Assembly (NCBI GenBank): GCA_040437565.1
Contig: JBDOQK010000051.1
Location: forward strand, 124,001 to 188,000
DNA length: 64,000 nucleotides
DNA from: Albugo candida
Lineage: Eukaryota; Oomycota; Peronosporomycetes; Albuginales
Direction: 5' to 3'
How positions within the stretch are numbered: position 1 is the stretch's first letter; each line of letters opens with the position of its first letter. Below are positions 33,036-44,239 of the stretch, one piece after another. The position numbers and the translations under genes are program-made. Below the pieces are notes generated by a model, which ran no database searches, was not told the DNA's origin, and was given only the letters and a program-made list of their open reading frames with translations.

Positions 33036-34591
33036 ATGGTCCTCTCCGCTGTTTTCCTCACGGATTTGAAGGGAAAAATAATAATTTCGAGAAATTTTCG
33101 TGGCGACATTCCAATGTCTGCTGCTTCGAAATTTACGCAATACGTGCAGGAGAAAGATGATAGCGAACAACGACCAGTTTTCACGGAAGATGGATTTACT
33201 TTCGTATATATTAAGGTACTCCAACACTATTTATGGTCTTACGTCAAATAATCTCACCATTTCTCTAGCATAACAATCTGTATTTGATGACGCTCACAAA
33301 GGTCAATTCGAATGTCGCGCTAATGTTGATGTATCTCACACGGATTTGCCAAGTTCTGCTACTCAATAATTTTCGTGATTCATGTCCTCTGACACTCTAT
33401 CTAGGTATTTCAAAGTTATTTTGGAGAGATTGAAGAAGAGAGTATTCGTGACAATTTTGTAATCATTTATGAATTACTGGACGAAACAATGGATTACGGC
33501 TATCCTCAATCCACCGAAGCTCGAATATTGAGAGAATATATCACACAAGAAGGATATCGCATGGAAGCAGCACCACGTCCACCAACAGCACTTACCAATG
33601 CGGTTTCTTGGCGAAGTGAAGGCATCAAACATCGCAAAAATGAGATTTTTTTGGATGTGGTAAGGTTTTCTAACCATCGTAATCGCATACATCTCATTTA
33701 CTGTATCAGGTGGAAAAACTCAACCTTTTGGTATCAAGCACTGGAACCGTTCTCCACTCTGAGATCCTAGGTGCAGTCAAAATGAAGTCGTACTTGAGTG
33801 GGATGCCAGAATTAAAGCTCGGTCTGAATGATAAAGCGCTTTTTGAAGCAACTGGACGAGCCTCATCGAAAGGCAAAGCCGTCGAGATGGAAGATATCAA
33901 GTTCCATCAATGTGTACGATTAGCTCGGTTTGAGACAGATCGAACCATTTCCTTTATTCCACCGGACGGAGAGTTTGATTTGATGACATATCGACTTTCT
34001 ACTCATGTGAAGCCTCTTATCTGGGTGGAAGCGGTAGTGGAACCGCACTCACGGTCCCGTATTGAGTATATGGTCAAAGCAAAATCGCAATTCAAGAGCC
34101 GGTCCATTGCTAATAACGTCGAAATTGTGATTCCAGTACCACCGGACGTAGATTCGCCAAGCTTCAAATCGAGTATCGGTAACGTTACGTATGTACCAGA
34201 TCGCGATGCATTTGTGTGGACAATCAAACAGTTTAATGGCGCGAAAGAATATCTGATGCGGGCGCATTTCGGTCTCCCATCACTAAATAATGAAGAAACG
34301 GATGACTGGAAAGCCCCAATTCAGGTCAAATTCGAAATTCCTTATTTTACGGTATCCGGAATTCAAGTGCGGTACCTTAAGATTATCGAGAAAAGCGGCT
34401 ATCAGGCCTTACCTTNNNNNNNNNNNNNNNNNNNNNNNNNNNNNNNNNNNNNNNNNNNNNNNNNNNNNNNNNNNNNNNNNNNNNNNNNNNNNNNNNNNNN
34501 NNNNNNNNNNNNNNNGAAAAGCGGCTATCAGGCCTTACCTTGGGTGCGTTACATCACACAAAATGGAGATTATCAACTCCGGATGTCATAA
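33036..34591 (+). CDS. AP-1 clathrin adaptor complex, mu subunit
   Basis: Four exons: 33036-33215, 33269-33352, 33405-33659 and 33710-34591, with introns of 53, 52 and 50 nt. The last exon is interrupted by the gap 34416-34515. The 26 bp before the gap (34390-34415) are repeated exactly at 34516-34541. Dropping the gap and one copy keeps the frame and gives a full-length mu chain of about 424 residues ending QNGDYQLRMS. Family words run its whole length: LKGKIIISRNFRGDI, SIRDNFVIIYELLDE, TNAVSWRSEGIKHRKNE, FHQCVRLARFE, SFIPPDGEFDLMTYR and EYLMRAHFGLPS. The N-terminal longin part packs in the adaptor core; the C-terminal domain binds Yxx-hydrophobic sorting signals. It sorts cargo between the trans-Golgi network and endosomes. 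Confidence 0.95.
34416..34515. other. Assembly gap (100 N) inside the AP-1 mu gene
   Basis: Exactly 100 N between two exact 26-bp repeats (34390-34415 and 34516-34541), so it is probably an unmerged overlap and the gene is intact in the genome. Confidence 0.95.
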
Positions 34592-34839
34592 CTGTTAAGC
34601 CCATTGACGTTGAGGTCCAGGTTCTATCCAATCCGATTGTGTGTCTACTGCGTAGACCAATCACTGCCTCCCATCAATTCACTCGGAAAGCTGCTTAGTC
34701 ACGACCTTCTGTTAACGTATGCGAACAGCAACCCAATGAAACGTTATTTTCTGAGTTTGATATAAAATCCTTCTTTTGTTACAATCGGAAACCTCTTGTG
34801 TCTTAACTAGTTTCCTACTCTCTTTTTGAAAGCGTCACA

Positions 34840-37020
34840 TCACGTGGTTGAACCGGTTTCCTGCAAATGAAACAAGGCGGTTCCGGATGCTTTTCGGTTA
34901 CTTTGGAACGCAGTTGCATTTGAGCATTTGGCAATCCGACTACCAAATTGAATTGCTCGTTTTGATAAATCTGCACAATGCTTCAACCCCAAAAAGTCTC
35001 TTGCAACAAGTCGAAGAAGGTACTTATCTCCTCGGCCACGATCCGTCGTGCGACTGAAATCTGTTAATACTTCTGTTGGTATTTGTCCAAGTAAACACAC
35101 TACGTTCTCATCCAAGTACGGAAATCGAGCCTCTTTTCCGTGCGCAGAAATACAACGATCATCTCGTCCCAAATTGCGTTTCCAAATTCGACCCATATCC
35201 ATCGCTAATTCTTGGGCTAGAGCTCCATGACCACCATTCAGGAACGCTGTTTTATGCCGTCCGTAACCGGCCAATTGCTCATCCGCTCCGATTCCGACGA
35301 GAACGACACGCGCTGAGGACGAATAGGACGCCTTTAAAGGCTCTTGATGGATCTTTTGAACAGCTTTTCTCTCCGTACTGGGACGCGATATGGTAGATGT
35401 CGACGTCGGATGCTTATGACAATGAAATGAATCTCGTTCGCACGATGTAAGATTGTCTAAGAGCACCTGAAATTTGACACTACAAATCCCCATTTCCTCA
35501 AGTGTTTCCATGTGCCTAACGTCGTACTTAACGTCGATAGGCGAACATAATCGCACAATATTTTGTATGCGAAAGCAGCAAACACGACAAACCATTAACA
35601 AACACTCTTTCTTCCATTTACGTCCACAATTCGTAACAGGGCACTTCAGAGTGTCATTTTTGTGGTTGGAAAACAAACACACGGAGCGCTTCGTTTCAAT
35701 TTGTGGAGACTCGAGCAACTGCGCTTCATGAGCCGGTTCGATTGAGATTGAAGTATTCCATTGGCCAGTTCCTCTCGCTAAAAAGTAGAATGCGGCCCCA
35801 ATATTGAAATCCATATGAGTGTCACACGGTTTCATTAGGCTGTGAATACTGTGTTGATGATGCAGGACTTCTTCATAGAGTGTATTAATTTCTATAAGAC
35901 GCCATTCTCGTGCAGGAAAAAGGTTTTTTAATTCATGTGCTGCGACACGAGCGGCCAGACGATCTGGACTTTGAAATCCGATTGAATCGAAACATACGTT
36001 CAGTAATTCAATTGGTTCATAATCTGGTACGTGGTAATGTGTCAACGCCGCCAGCACCACCGAGTCCAAGCCTCCTGAGAATAAAATGGCAATTCGTACT
36101 TTAGCAGATATCGGAGAGGGAATCGTTCGAACCCGAGTGCCGACCGCGTTACTAAGTGCAAATAAAAGTGATAAAGCTGATCGTTGGTGAATAGTTGTGT
36201 TGAAGGTTGAGTCTGACGCGATGCAATTGTACTGGTCTCGAATTTCTCTCAAGTAAGTCAGGTCACTGACACCGAATTTAAGTCGTTCCAGTGAGAGGTT
36301 TGGAAATGGAAAGTGAGTAAGCTGGCTGGATTTCAGATTTAGACAAAACATTCCGGTGCATGGTACTTCATCAGATTGATTGTCGATGGGATGCCCTTGC
36401 TGGCATGTAAGATCAAGAGTAACAGAGCTAAGGGAGAACAAAACTTCATACAGATCATATTGCGAAGGCAAGACTTCGTTCTGGTAAATTGTGTTCTCGA
36501 TGTGATCAAAGCTGCAAGCGGCGGAGATTGTAGTTGCATTGGCCGGGTGCAAATGTGGGATTTGGGTATGATACACTAAACTCCTGCGCCCGAATCGGTC
36601 GTGGCCAAAGTAAACTTTATGTGTCCGTTGATGATAAAATAGGACGGCGAACGGACCTTGTATGGAGGTTATCACATCAAGTATGGCTAATTCAGGATCA
36701 GATTGTATGCTTGCACGCTCTAAAGCATCAGAGAGCCATTGGGTGTCATTGAGCGCCATATCGGAAGGCATATCAGTACCACCAAATATCTCACCATTCC
36801 AGCACAAGATATCGCTAAATGCATTCTCGATCGGCTGCGGCGTAATCTGATCACCTCGCACGTGCAAAACACTTGCATGAAGCTCGAAACTACCAAATTT
36901 TGTATCACGCTGTATAAATCCATATTTATCCGGACCACGTGGGGTCAATTTCTCCTCAATTTGTTTCCTTTCATGTTTTTGCGATACTTTCGTTCTCCAT
37001 ACAAAAGCTACTCCGCACAT
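34840..37020 (-). CDS. Asparagine synthetase domain-containing protein (ASNSD1 type)
   Basis: A 726-residue protein. The start is taken at ATG 37020 because it gives MCGV, placing the nucleophile Cys at position 2 as in class II glutamine amidotransferases. The amidotransferase half shows RGPD (28-31), WNGEIFGG (74-81) and FGHDRFGRRSL. The synthetase half has the ATP-pyrophosphatase loop SGGLDS at 315-320, then LVGIGADEQLAGYGRH and GKEARFPYLDENVV near the C-terminus. This order and the long linkers match the ASNSD1 group, whose exact reaction is poorly known, rather than true asparagine synthetase. An insertion near 460-482 carries six cysteines (CPVTNC, CLLMVCRVCC) that could bind zinc. Intronless. 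It is divergent with the proteasome gene, 95 bp between starts. Confidence 0.9.
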   Translation of the reverse strand: MCGVAFVWRTKVSQKHERKQIEEKLTPRGPDKYGFIQRDTKFGSFELHASVLHVRGDQITPQPIENAFSDILCWNGEIFGGTDMPSDMALNDTQWLSDALERASIQSDPELAILDVITSIQGPFAVLFYHQRTHKVYFGHDRFGRRSLVYHTQIPHLHPANATTISAACSFDHIENTIYQNEVLPSQYDLYEVLFSLSSVTLDLTCQQGHPIDNQSDEVPCTGMFCLNLKSSQLTHFPFPNLSLERLKFGVSDLTYLREIRDQYNCIASDSTFNTTIHQRSALSLLFALSNAVGTRVRTIPSPISAKVRIAILFSGGLDSVVLAALTHYHVPDYEPIELLNVCFDSIGFQSPDRLAARVAAHELKNLFPAREWRLIEINTLYEEVLHHQHSIHSLMKPCDTHMDFNIGAAFYFLARGTGQWNTSISIEPAHEAQLLESPQIETKRSVCLFSNHKNDTLKCPVTNCGRKWKKECLLMVCRVCCFRIQNIVRLCSPIDVKYDVRHMETLEEMGICSVKFQVLLDNLTSCERDSFHCHKHPTSTSTISRPSTERKAVQKIHQEPLKASYSSSARVVLVGIGADEQLAGYGRHKTAFLNGGHGALAQELAMDMGRIWKRNLGRDDRCISAHGKEARFPYLDENVVCLLGQIPTEVLTDFSRTTDRGRGDKYLLRLVARDFLGLKHCADLSKRAIQFGSRIAKCSNATAFQSNRKASGTALFHLQETGSTT

Positions 37021-37115
37021 TCTATCCAATCATTTGACACCTGATATGACGTGACCCACACCTAAATAACTGTTATAACATCGCTACGACCTTCATTTCG
37101 GAACCTAAAATCCGG
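37021..37115. promoter_or_regulatory. Very short divergent promoter, ASNSD1-type gene and Rpt1
   Basis: Only 95 bp lie between the two start codons, so both promoters and both 5' leaders overlap. No TATA-like or repeated motif is evident. Confidence 0.45.
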
Positions 37116-38555
37116 ATGTCGTCTCGCGGAGAATGTCAGACAAAAAACACACACGATTACGCAAATGAAGACGAAGATGATCTTCTCGCTGGTCCTGAGA
37201 CCGTGTTGGACGAAGGAGATATCGCCCTACTGAAAACATACGGTCTCGGTCCCTATAGTCGAAGTATCAAACGAGTAGAAGAGGATATCAAAAAAACACA
37301 AAAGCAAGTAAACGATTTAATTGGTATTAAAGAAAGCGACACGGGACTAAGTCTCCCCTCCCAATGGGATCTCGTTAATGATAAACAAATGATGAAGGAA
37401 GAACAACCACTTCAAGTCGCACGGTGTACCAAAGTGCTCGAAGATTCACAATCGGGGGAAGCGAGGTACATGATCAATGTGAAGCAAATCGCGAAATTTG
37501 TGGTCGGATTGGGTGAAAAAGTTGCTCCGACCGATATCGAAGAAGGAATGCGTGTCGGTGTGGATCGAACCAAATATGCAATTCAAATACCGCTCCCTCC
37601 AAAAATCGATCCAGCAGTGTCCTTGATGGTGTGGTTTACACTATTCTACAGTTTCATTAGGATCTAAATGGTATTGTTTGTAGACTGTGGAAGACAAACC
37701 GGATGTTACGTACGACGACGTTGGAGGAGCAAAAGATGCACTGGAAAAACTACGAGAAGTGGTTGAGCTTCCTCTTCTTCACCCTGAGAAATTCATCAAT
37801 CTCGGCATTGATCCACCTAAAGGAGTTTTACTTTATGGACCACCAGGAACAGGAAAAACACTCTCAGCTCGTGCAGTTGCCAATCGGACAGATGCATGTT
37901 TCATTCGCGTAATTGGTAGTGAACTGGTTCAAAAATATGTTGGTGAAGGTGGTCGACTGGTCCGAGAGTTGTTCACAATGGCACGCTCTAAGAAAGCTTG
38001 CATTGTCTTTTTCGATGAAGTCGACGCAATTGGAGGCGCTCGAAGTAGCACGGTACGCATTGTCTGCTATTTATTACACTATCGTACCGTATTACATAGT
38101 ACGATTTATAGGATGATGGAGGGACTGATAATGAAGTGCAACGAACCATGCTTCAAATTGTCACAGAATTGGATGGATTTGATCCTCGTGGAAACATCAA
38201 AGTGCTCATGGCAACCAATCGACCGGATACTTTGGATCCAGCATTGATGCGTCCAGGACGATTGGATCGCAAAGTGGAATTCTCATTGCCTGAATTAGAG
38301 GGGCGCACACAGATTCTCCGGATTCATGCGAAAAGTATGAATTGTGATCGCAACATTCGATTTGAATTGATCAGTCGTTTGTGCCCAAATACAACCGGAG
38401 CTGAATTGAGGAGTGTTTGTACTGAGGCCGGAATGTTTGCTATTCGTGCACGGCGCAAATCCGTAAGCGAAAAAGACTTTTTGGATTCGGTCAACAAAGT
38501 TATCAAAGGGTATCAGAAATTCTCGTCCACACCGAAATATATGGTTTATAACTAG
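37116..38555 (+). CDS. RPT1: 26S proteasome regulatory ATPase subunit Rpt1 (regulatory subunit 7)
   Basis: Three exons: 37116-37628, 37684-38052 and 38112-38555, with introns of 55 and 59 nt. The joined protein has 441 residues, close to the usual 433. Its N-terminus carries a coiled coil and the OB-fold region ([18 protein letters not shown]). The AAA module follows: DVTYDDVGG, Walker A GPPGTGKT, Walker [11 protein letters not shown], the second region of homology ([20 protein letters not shown]) and the C-terminal helical part. It ends KYMVYN, close to the KYMTYN tail that identifies Rpt1. It is one of six ATPases in the base of the 19S cap that unfold ubiquitinated proteins and feed them into the 20S core. 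Confidence 0.96.
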
Positions 38556-38756
38556 CCAATGAAAAGATGTGGTAGGGTAGTATCCGAATCTGATTGGGTT
38601 GCTGAGACTAATAATCTGTTCCCTTTTGTTACTTGTGCAACCAATGGACCTTTTTTAATGTGCTAGACGCCTAATAAAGTGCTCGTATCGTTGTGTACAG
38701 CGGGTGCAGTATATCGAGTACCTTTAACCGCGTATGCTGACTGATTCATATTGTTC

Positions 38757-39673
38757 ATGGACTCGTCGATATTCGATAACGATAACATCAGGCTTTTACA
38801 GGACGCAGAAGATGTTTTACTGGGTACAGATAGGAACGCTTTAGCGCATACAATCTTAGAATTATGGCAGCTTGTACTTGATGTGATTTGTACCCCGCTG
38901 ATTGTCCGTATTCGAGCAGCTGCTCTTCTAAGACGCGCTCAAGATGAGCTTCATCGTCATATGATCTTACTAACAAATACCCGACATATACGCTCAATTG
39001 CAAGCACAAGCATACAAGTGCTAACAGAATTGAATCCACACATCGACTCAGAATCAGATCTGATTCATAGCTGGTTCCTATTTGTGAGTTCGATTTCTCT
39101 GCATCTGGACCGTGACATGGTATACACCTCATCTGATTTTGATTTCAAGACACTTTCAACCTCATACGCTTTCCTCTAGTGCCAATTCTTTTTCTCTCTG
39201 ACAATATATCCTCGCCTCTTGAAGCTAGTAATCGAGCAACTACGTGGAAGCTGCAACAAAGTGGTCGCCAGTCTGATGTTTTGCCTTGCCTTATTTCACG
39301 CTCATGAGAAGGCATGCCAAATCGAGATTTTACTTCCATTGATGAACGAGGTGGAGGGAAGAGAATACGTCGGATCTGCATTATTGCATGCACTCAACTT
39401 TTGTGGCCGACCGTGTCACAAAGTGTATACACCATACTTGAAGTATACGATTCAGGTTCGAACGCAAAATATATNNNNNNNNNNNNNNNNNNNNNNNNNN
39501 NNNNNNNNNNNNNNNNNNNNNNNNNNNNNNNNNNNNNNNNNNNNNNNNNNNNNNNNNNNNNNNNNNNNNNNNNNTCGATACAGTCTCTCTTTTCAGAATT
39601 ATTGAGCGTCTACAAAGCAGAAAGATCTGAACTCCTGGCGTCTGATAATTACATTCACCCGAAAACATATTGA
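38757..39673 (+). CDS. Unknown helical protein (incomplete at a gap)
   Basis: Not recognised. Exon 1 (38757-39119) starts MDSSIFDNDNIRLL; the frame opens 6 nt earlier at a TTG. A 60-nt intron (GTATAC ... ctctag, 39120-39179) joins it in phase to exon 2 (39180-39455), which is open throughout and reads CQFFFSLTIYPRLLKLV and onward. A likely donor (GTTCGA) follows at 39456, and then the gap 39475-39574. After the gap a frame ends EERSELLASDNYI-like at 39673 (actual words AERSELLASDNY, IHPKTY). The visible 213 residues are Leu-rich and predicted by eye to be all-helical with regular hydrophobic spacing, like a HEAT/ARM-type scaffold. The final exon junction cannot be fixed because of the gap. 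Confidence 0.5.
39475..39574. other. Assembly gap (100 N) inside the unknown helical gene
   Basis: Exactly 100 N. This is the only gap in the window without a visible repeat of its flanks, so real sequence of unknown length may be missing. Confidence 0.9.
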
Positions 39674-40093
39674 CACAATGAATGAGAATTTATCCGGTCT
39701 GGTTGATGTTGGTTTGTGCGAAAACTGTCATCTATTCCAATATATTGGCTCAATTGTCCACAATATGTAACGGTATGCAAATAGCATACGAATGAGCCAT
39801 AGTAATGCCGTGCGAAGTGGTTAACTTATATGAGTATCGATCGCAATGTAATCAGAACAAGGTCAAATGTAGCGCATGAATCCTTCGTATAACTCATCAA
39901 TTGGTATGGTCTTTTGCTATAACGCTTTACGGAATAAATGGAAAACCTTATACAACTAAGAAAATTAGACCTCCGTTGACTCTCCGCAGTCTGAACGCTT
40001 GTCGAATGCTTTGAATTGCTTTTTATATTTTTGACAATCATCCAATAATATCCGCTCTTCATATCATCCACACAAAAATACTGAAAAGGAAAC

Positions 40094-40765
40094 ATGCGGA
40101 GTTTCCGATTACGCGCACTCTTCTTTCTCCCCCTTATGTCGACATGGTCACCCAGCCATGTCACTACGCTTTCCGGAATCTTCAATGTGACTTTACCGAG
40201 ATCAAAATTTTTCTCTTCGTGTCATGATTGTCTTGTACGTTCTCTCAGTATCACACAGATACGTTTGCTCGAAGCAAATAATGCGTTCAGACTCTATTGG
40301 GTTGAAGGCCATTCGGATTTGTTGATTTTTCTTATTGCCTGATAATGAAAATATTCAAGTTGTCAAACCGATTGCAGCATATATACAGCCTTGCTGACAC
40401 AATGAATGTTCGCAAGGATAGGATAGAAACGAATGACAATGTCGGTCTTCTTCAAACACTGACGAACTCGATGCATGAAGAGATGTCGAAGGAACTGGAG
40501 GGCCTAGTCATAGCTACAACTCAATAGAAATATGACATGTCATCCTTGATCAGGAAAACATCATCCAAAATTCCAATCTTCTACTGGAATGACTACTTGA
40601 CCAGAGATGCAACACTACGTAAACTATCAAGTAAAAAAGAAACATACATTTTGCTACCGTCCATCCCGGCTGCATCGGAGTGAAAGATGCGGCACCAAGA
40701 CCAAGAAGTCACACGGGTGCGATGTGTGATGATTAGCTCACACCCATACGAGGGTGTTTGTCGAG
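40094..40765 (+). pseudogene. CHxC-type secreted effector, broken copy (fossil)
   Basis: It begins MRSFRLRALFFLPLMS with a signal peptide, then SPSHVTTLSGIFNVTL and the motif CHDCLVRSLSITQI, followed by LLEANNAFRLYWVEGHSD. All of this is closely matched by the copy at 61984. Similarity to that copy continues in pieces through QHIYSLADTMNVRKDRIETN and LMHEEM-like words to about 40765, where it stops abruptly and different sequence begins. The copy is broken at several places and truncated. The CHxC motif close behind the signal peptide is the feature reported for Albugo effectors delivered to plant cells. Confidence 0.65.
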
Positions 40766-41180
40766 TGTTTGTGTAACGAAGTTACATGTCGGTTAGCAAC
40801 CGTTATGACAGTGTGGTTCACATTATGGACGCTATGGGTTATCAAACAGATATCGGTTTGTGGAAGCTGACGCGTGACACCGGACATTAATACCTAGATT
40901 AGGTACGTTTAGTGTAAGGTACTCTTCTAGATAAAATAAATAAAGATCAGTTCCCCTTTTGATCAGTTAGAGACACGTGCCTGCCTAAGACGTCTCAGAT
41001 GTTGTGCACTTTGTGTTGTGTTGTCGATTCCCTGAATCGTTAGGTTTCTTGAACAAGGACCTTAAGCTTTTAAGCTTGTTGACTCGTTAAGTCGAGTTCG
41101 TTTAAAAGAACTCAACTGCTCGTCGAGTAGATAGCCTTCCTCTGCAAGAAGCTATAGTAGTTCCACTACATACTCGTATC
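40766..41180. mobile_element. Possible solitary LTR (fossil)
   Basis: The CHxC similarity breaks off at 40765 and a stretch starting tgtttgtgtaacgaagtt follows. It contains an aataaataaag polyadenylation-like signal and several short inverted words (ttaagcttttaagcttg, gtcgagttcgtttaaaag). This looks like a long terminal repeat without an internal part. Its right end and target duplication could not be fixed, so the call is weak. Age cannot be judged from one copy. Confidence 0.25.
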
Positions 41181-44100
41181 GATGTCAGTCATAGAACGCC
41201 ATAATAGCACATATATCAACTCAACGTGGATACGAGATCAATCACCATCATGATTCGTTAAAACAAACAATAGTCGAAATTGAAGATGTCCGCTCATGGT
41301 TGTAGCTTTCCATTTGGATGACAGGTATCCGTTACAACGAGCGGAGCCCCATCATAAATTAAACCACTGCTTCAAGAGGATATGTTGCCGTATTGAATAA
41401 GCTGCCGATACAATGATAGCACTAAAAAATATCAACTTAGAACCCCTACGAAGTATGATGCTTGGGAAATTTTAACAAATGTATCGTTTTTCCAGAACCA
41501 AACCAGATCTATCATAGTAGGGTCAGACAATCAAAAATGCTTGCTGGATGTAAAAACATCTATAAAAACTACCATGATGATTTGGCTCCATCTTACAAGA
41601 AAAATCTTAACCGACCACAAGCTTAATCGATTAAATAGAGCTAACCCAGCAATACTGAGAGTCCAGTGAGACGTATCGGCATGTGCATAAACAACACTTG
41701 GTCTCTGGAAGCGTTTCTGGTTGGATGAACGCATTAAGAAGTTGCACGCATCATCTCACTTTCCGTCATGAATTCGGCTTAAAGAACGCTTCCAAAGACA
41801 CACACACACACTTTCTGCTATCGATACACTTTTCACGATTGAATGATTTCGTCGTTTTGCGCAGCACCAAATGCGTTTTTCGGAATACGATATTGCTTAC
41901 CACAGCTTATGCTATCGTATTCGCTATAAGGTACCTTCTTCGTCGTGTATTTGTGGTCTATACTCATTTTCTGTGGAGTTGGAGCCAGACCTGCAAACAG
42001 CATATTGTATCTACGTGATCCATAAAGTCGAATACATCAGATGAAGATAAAGCTGTTAGGCATACAAGTCAAAGAAGCATACAATAGCAAGCATGTCCCC
42101 ACCAAGATCACTAAAAATTAGAGGAATAATTGAAATTGATCCCATCTTGACATGTTGGTCATTATGGGGTCGATTTAACACACCGGGTATAAAGAGGGTG
42201 CAAGCAATCTGAGGCTGACAGGTAACAAAGACACCCCGCGCCTAGATGCTTGATCTCGGAAATGCACAAAGCAACTGAGACACCGAGCCGATTCTAGCCA
42301 GGTGGTGTCGGTCTCCAAGAACGTCATAAGCAAGTTTCCTCAAGGCTATTGTGCTTTCATTTGGATAACAATCAGACGAAGTATGGTATCGTAACGTTAA
42401 TGCCTAACCAATCCAGTGCAACGCATAAGTATGAATTCCGATATCAATAATGGACTTTTACTTACCGTTTCGATTTGGTTGGCTCACAAAAAATGTTTTG
42501 AACATGCTGAGTTGTGATTGGACAGTTCAATAACCTACTCTGTCTTGGTGCATGACTTATATATGAACGACTTTGAAAACATGTGTTTAATTGTTACTCA
42601 TATTTTTGTCGCCATTTCGAACAAAGTCACATGTCGAATCTAGCAAGCCCGCTTCTAAACAAGGAAGGAGAAAAACCTTTTTGGGGACAAATAATTAAGT
42701 GTAGACTTGCACTTGGAGAACAAAGTAGTGGACGTACATATTGTGATATATATATACTATATATATTCGACTTAGTAGGCCAAAATTGAAAAATATATCA
42801 TCGAGTACATATGGCAATGGCGAGGACTAAATATATAATCAACGCAACGCGAATCAAACGCATAAAATGAATTACTATCTTTAATCTATAACGTTTCTTG
42901 AAGCATCGCAGTGAGAAAAATCATGTTCTTCCAGAAACCGATACAAGAAAACGATGTTATGATTTGAGAAAGAAGCTTCTAAACGTGGAGTAGAACAAAA
43001 AAGAGACGTAATTATGTTCCAGCATTGCCACCAAACGCCGGAAGCGACAAGATCTTCAGCCAAATTGAGTCTTATTCGGCACCCTCGATGCAAAAATTAT
43101 TCAGCGCAATGAACTAAAATTGCCAAAATTGCACATCGCCAAGTGTTGGTCACTTCAACGAGATGCGGTATCAAAAAAGAGCGCTTCGAGATTAACTATT
43201 TTTTTGTACTGTGTTTTGGTATAAAGAAGCTGCTTATCATTATTGAGAGCATCGAGTCAGCATGGCCTTCTCTATGCACGCGAAGCCACTATCGCGCGCT
43301 GCTATCAATATAAAAAAGATTGTTTTAGGAAACTTAGTAGCTTGTCAACATCTATAAATATGCCAAATAAGCGTACAATCTTGCGGTGTTCATCAAACAA
43401 GTAAAGTCTTTTCTGCTATACGATTGGGAAAAAAATGGCGTTTTCTCTCAAACCAATTATAACGGACATTTTCCTGTTTGCACACCACAAACAAGGCAAT
43501 CTATATCATCTTTAAGAAATATGCAATTCATCTCTGTGCTCCTCCAGTCTTTGATTATTTTATGTTTGCGAGAATAAACGTATTCTCAGCATAGCGCATG
43601 GTTGTTTAATATATACAAAAAACCTAGATGATTCGGATTGAAATGTATCATAGAAAGAATCAAACGATCCTGGCCTTGTGGATTGCAAAAAAATTCATGA
43701 TCGCACAAAACGTATAGGCCTTGCCCTATGGCTTTCCAAAAAGGCAACACTGACATCTATCAAGCGCCCGGCTCATGGTCTAGAATGGTGACCTTATCTT
43801 TCATTGTCCGTATATGATGATCCGACCAAAAAGATTCATTAGGAACAATTTTCTTTTATAGATTTTGCATTTGCATTTCAAAGGACAAAACGCCCTTCGT
43901 ACGACAGTTATAAAGAATTTATTGCGATCGAACGTAGAAGTATTCAAGTATATTTCAATATATTAATTTAGGCTGACGATATCGAACATAATCTCTTTTA
44001 TAGTTATCCTACTACTATAGATGACGTTACATGATTGCTAAAGACTAAATCCTCAACTGATCTACGTTATTATACTCGAACCGCACACCATTTGCAATTC

Positions 44101-44239
44101 TTAGCCGAACAATTTGACATACAGAGTCTTTATGGTGTGCTTATATACTTCTTCATCCACAGGTACGAGCTTACTGCAACCAAGGTAGACCCTATCTCAT
44201 CTCCTGCTTTATTATTCTTCTTTTGTGGTATGTCGAGTG
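41181..44239. other. Paralogous block B, left part (decayed)
   Basis: 41500-44230 is a diverged copy of block A (3720-8500), in the same orientation and order. Matching points are 41560/3770, 41840/4100 (tgaatgatttcgtcgttttgcgc against tgaatgatgacgttgttttgcgc, shown here only as examples of a longer match), 42810/4795 and 44040/8280. On the minus strand near 41840-41975 a coding-like stretch repeats the QKMS ... YTTKK-PY ... AAQND-IIQ pattern of block A. No intact gene remains, and the original product is unknown. Confidence 0.45.
44232..44239. repeat. Left 8-bp target duplication of the hAT element
   Basis: gtcgagtg here and again at 46719-46726. Eight base pairs is the duplication length typical of hAT transposons. 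Confidence 0.85.

Noticed and set aside
38053-38111. Inverted repeat atcgtac/gtacgat inside the second Rpt1 intron
   Set aside because: Only 7 bp with an 11-nt loop in a 59-nt intron; plausible as a splicing aid but not distinguishable from chance.
39826-40185. A minus-strand gene opposite the CHxC copy
   Set aside because: It lies antisense to the conserved signal-peptide region and is not preserved opposite the other copies.
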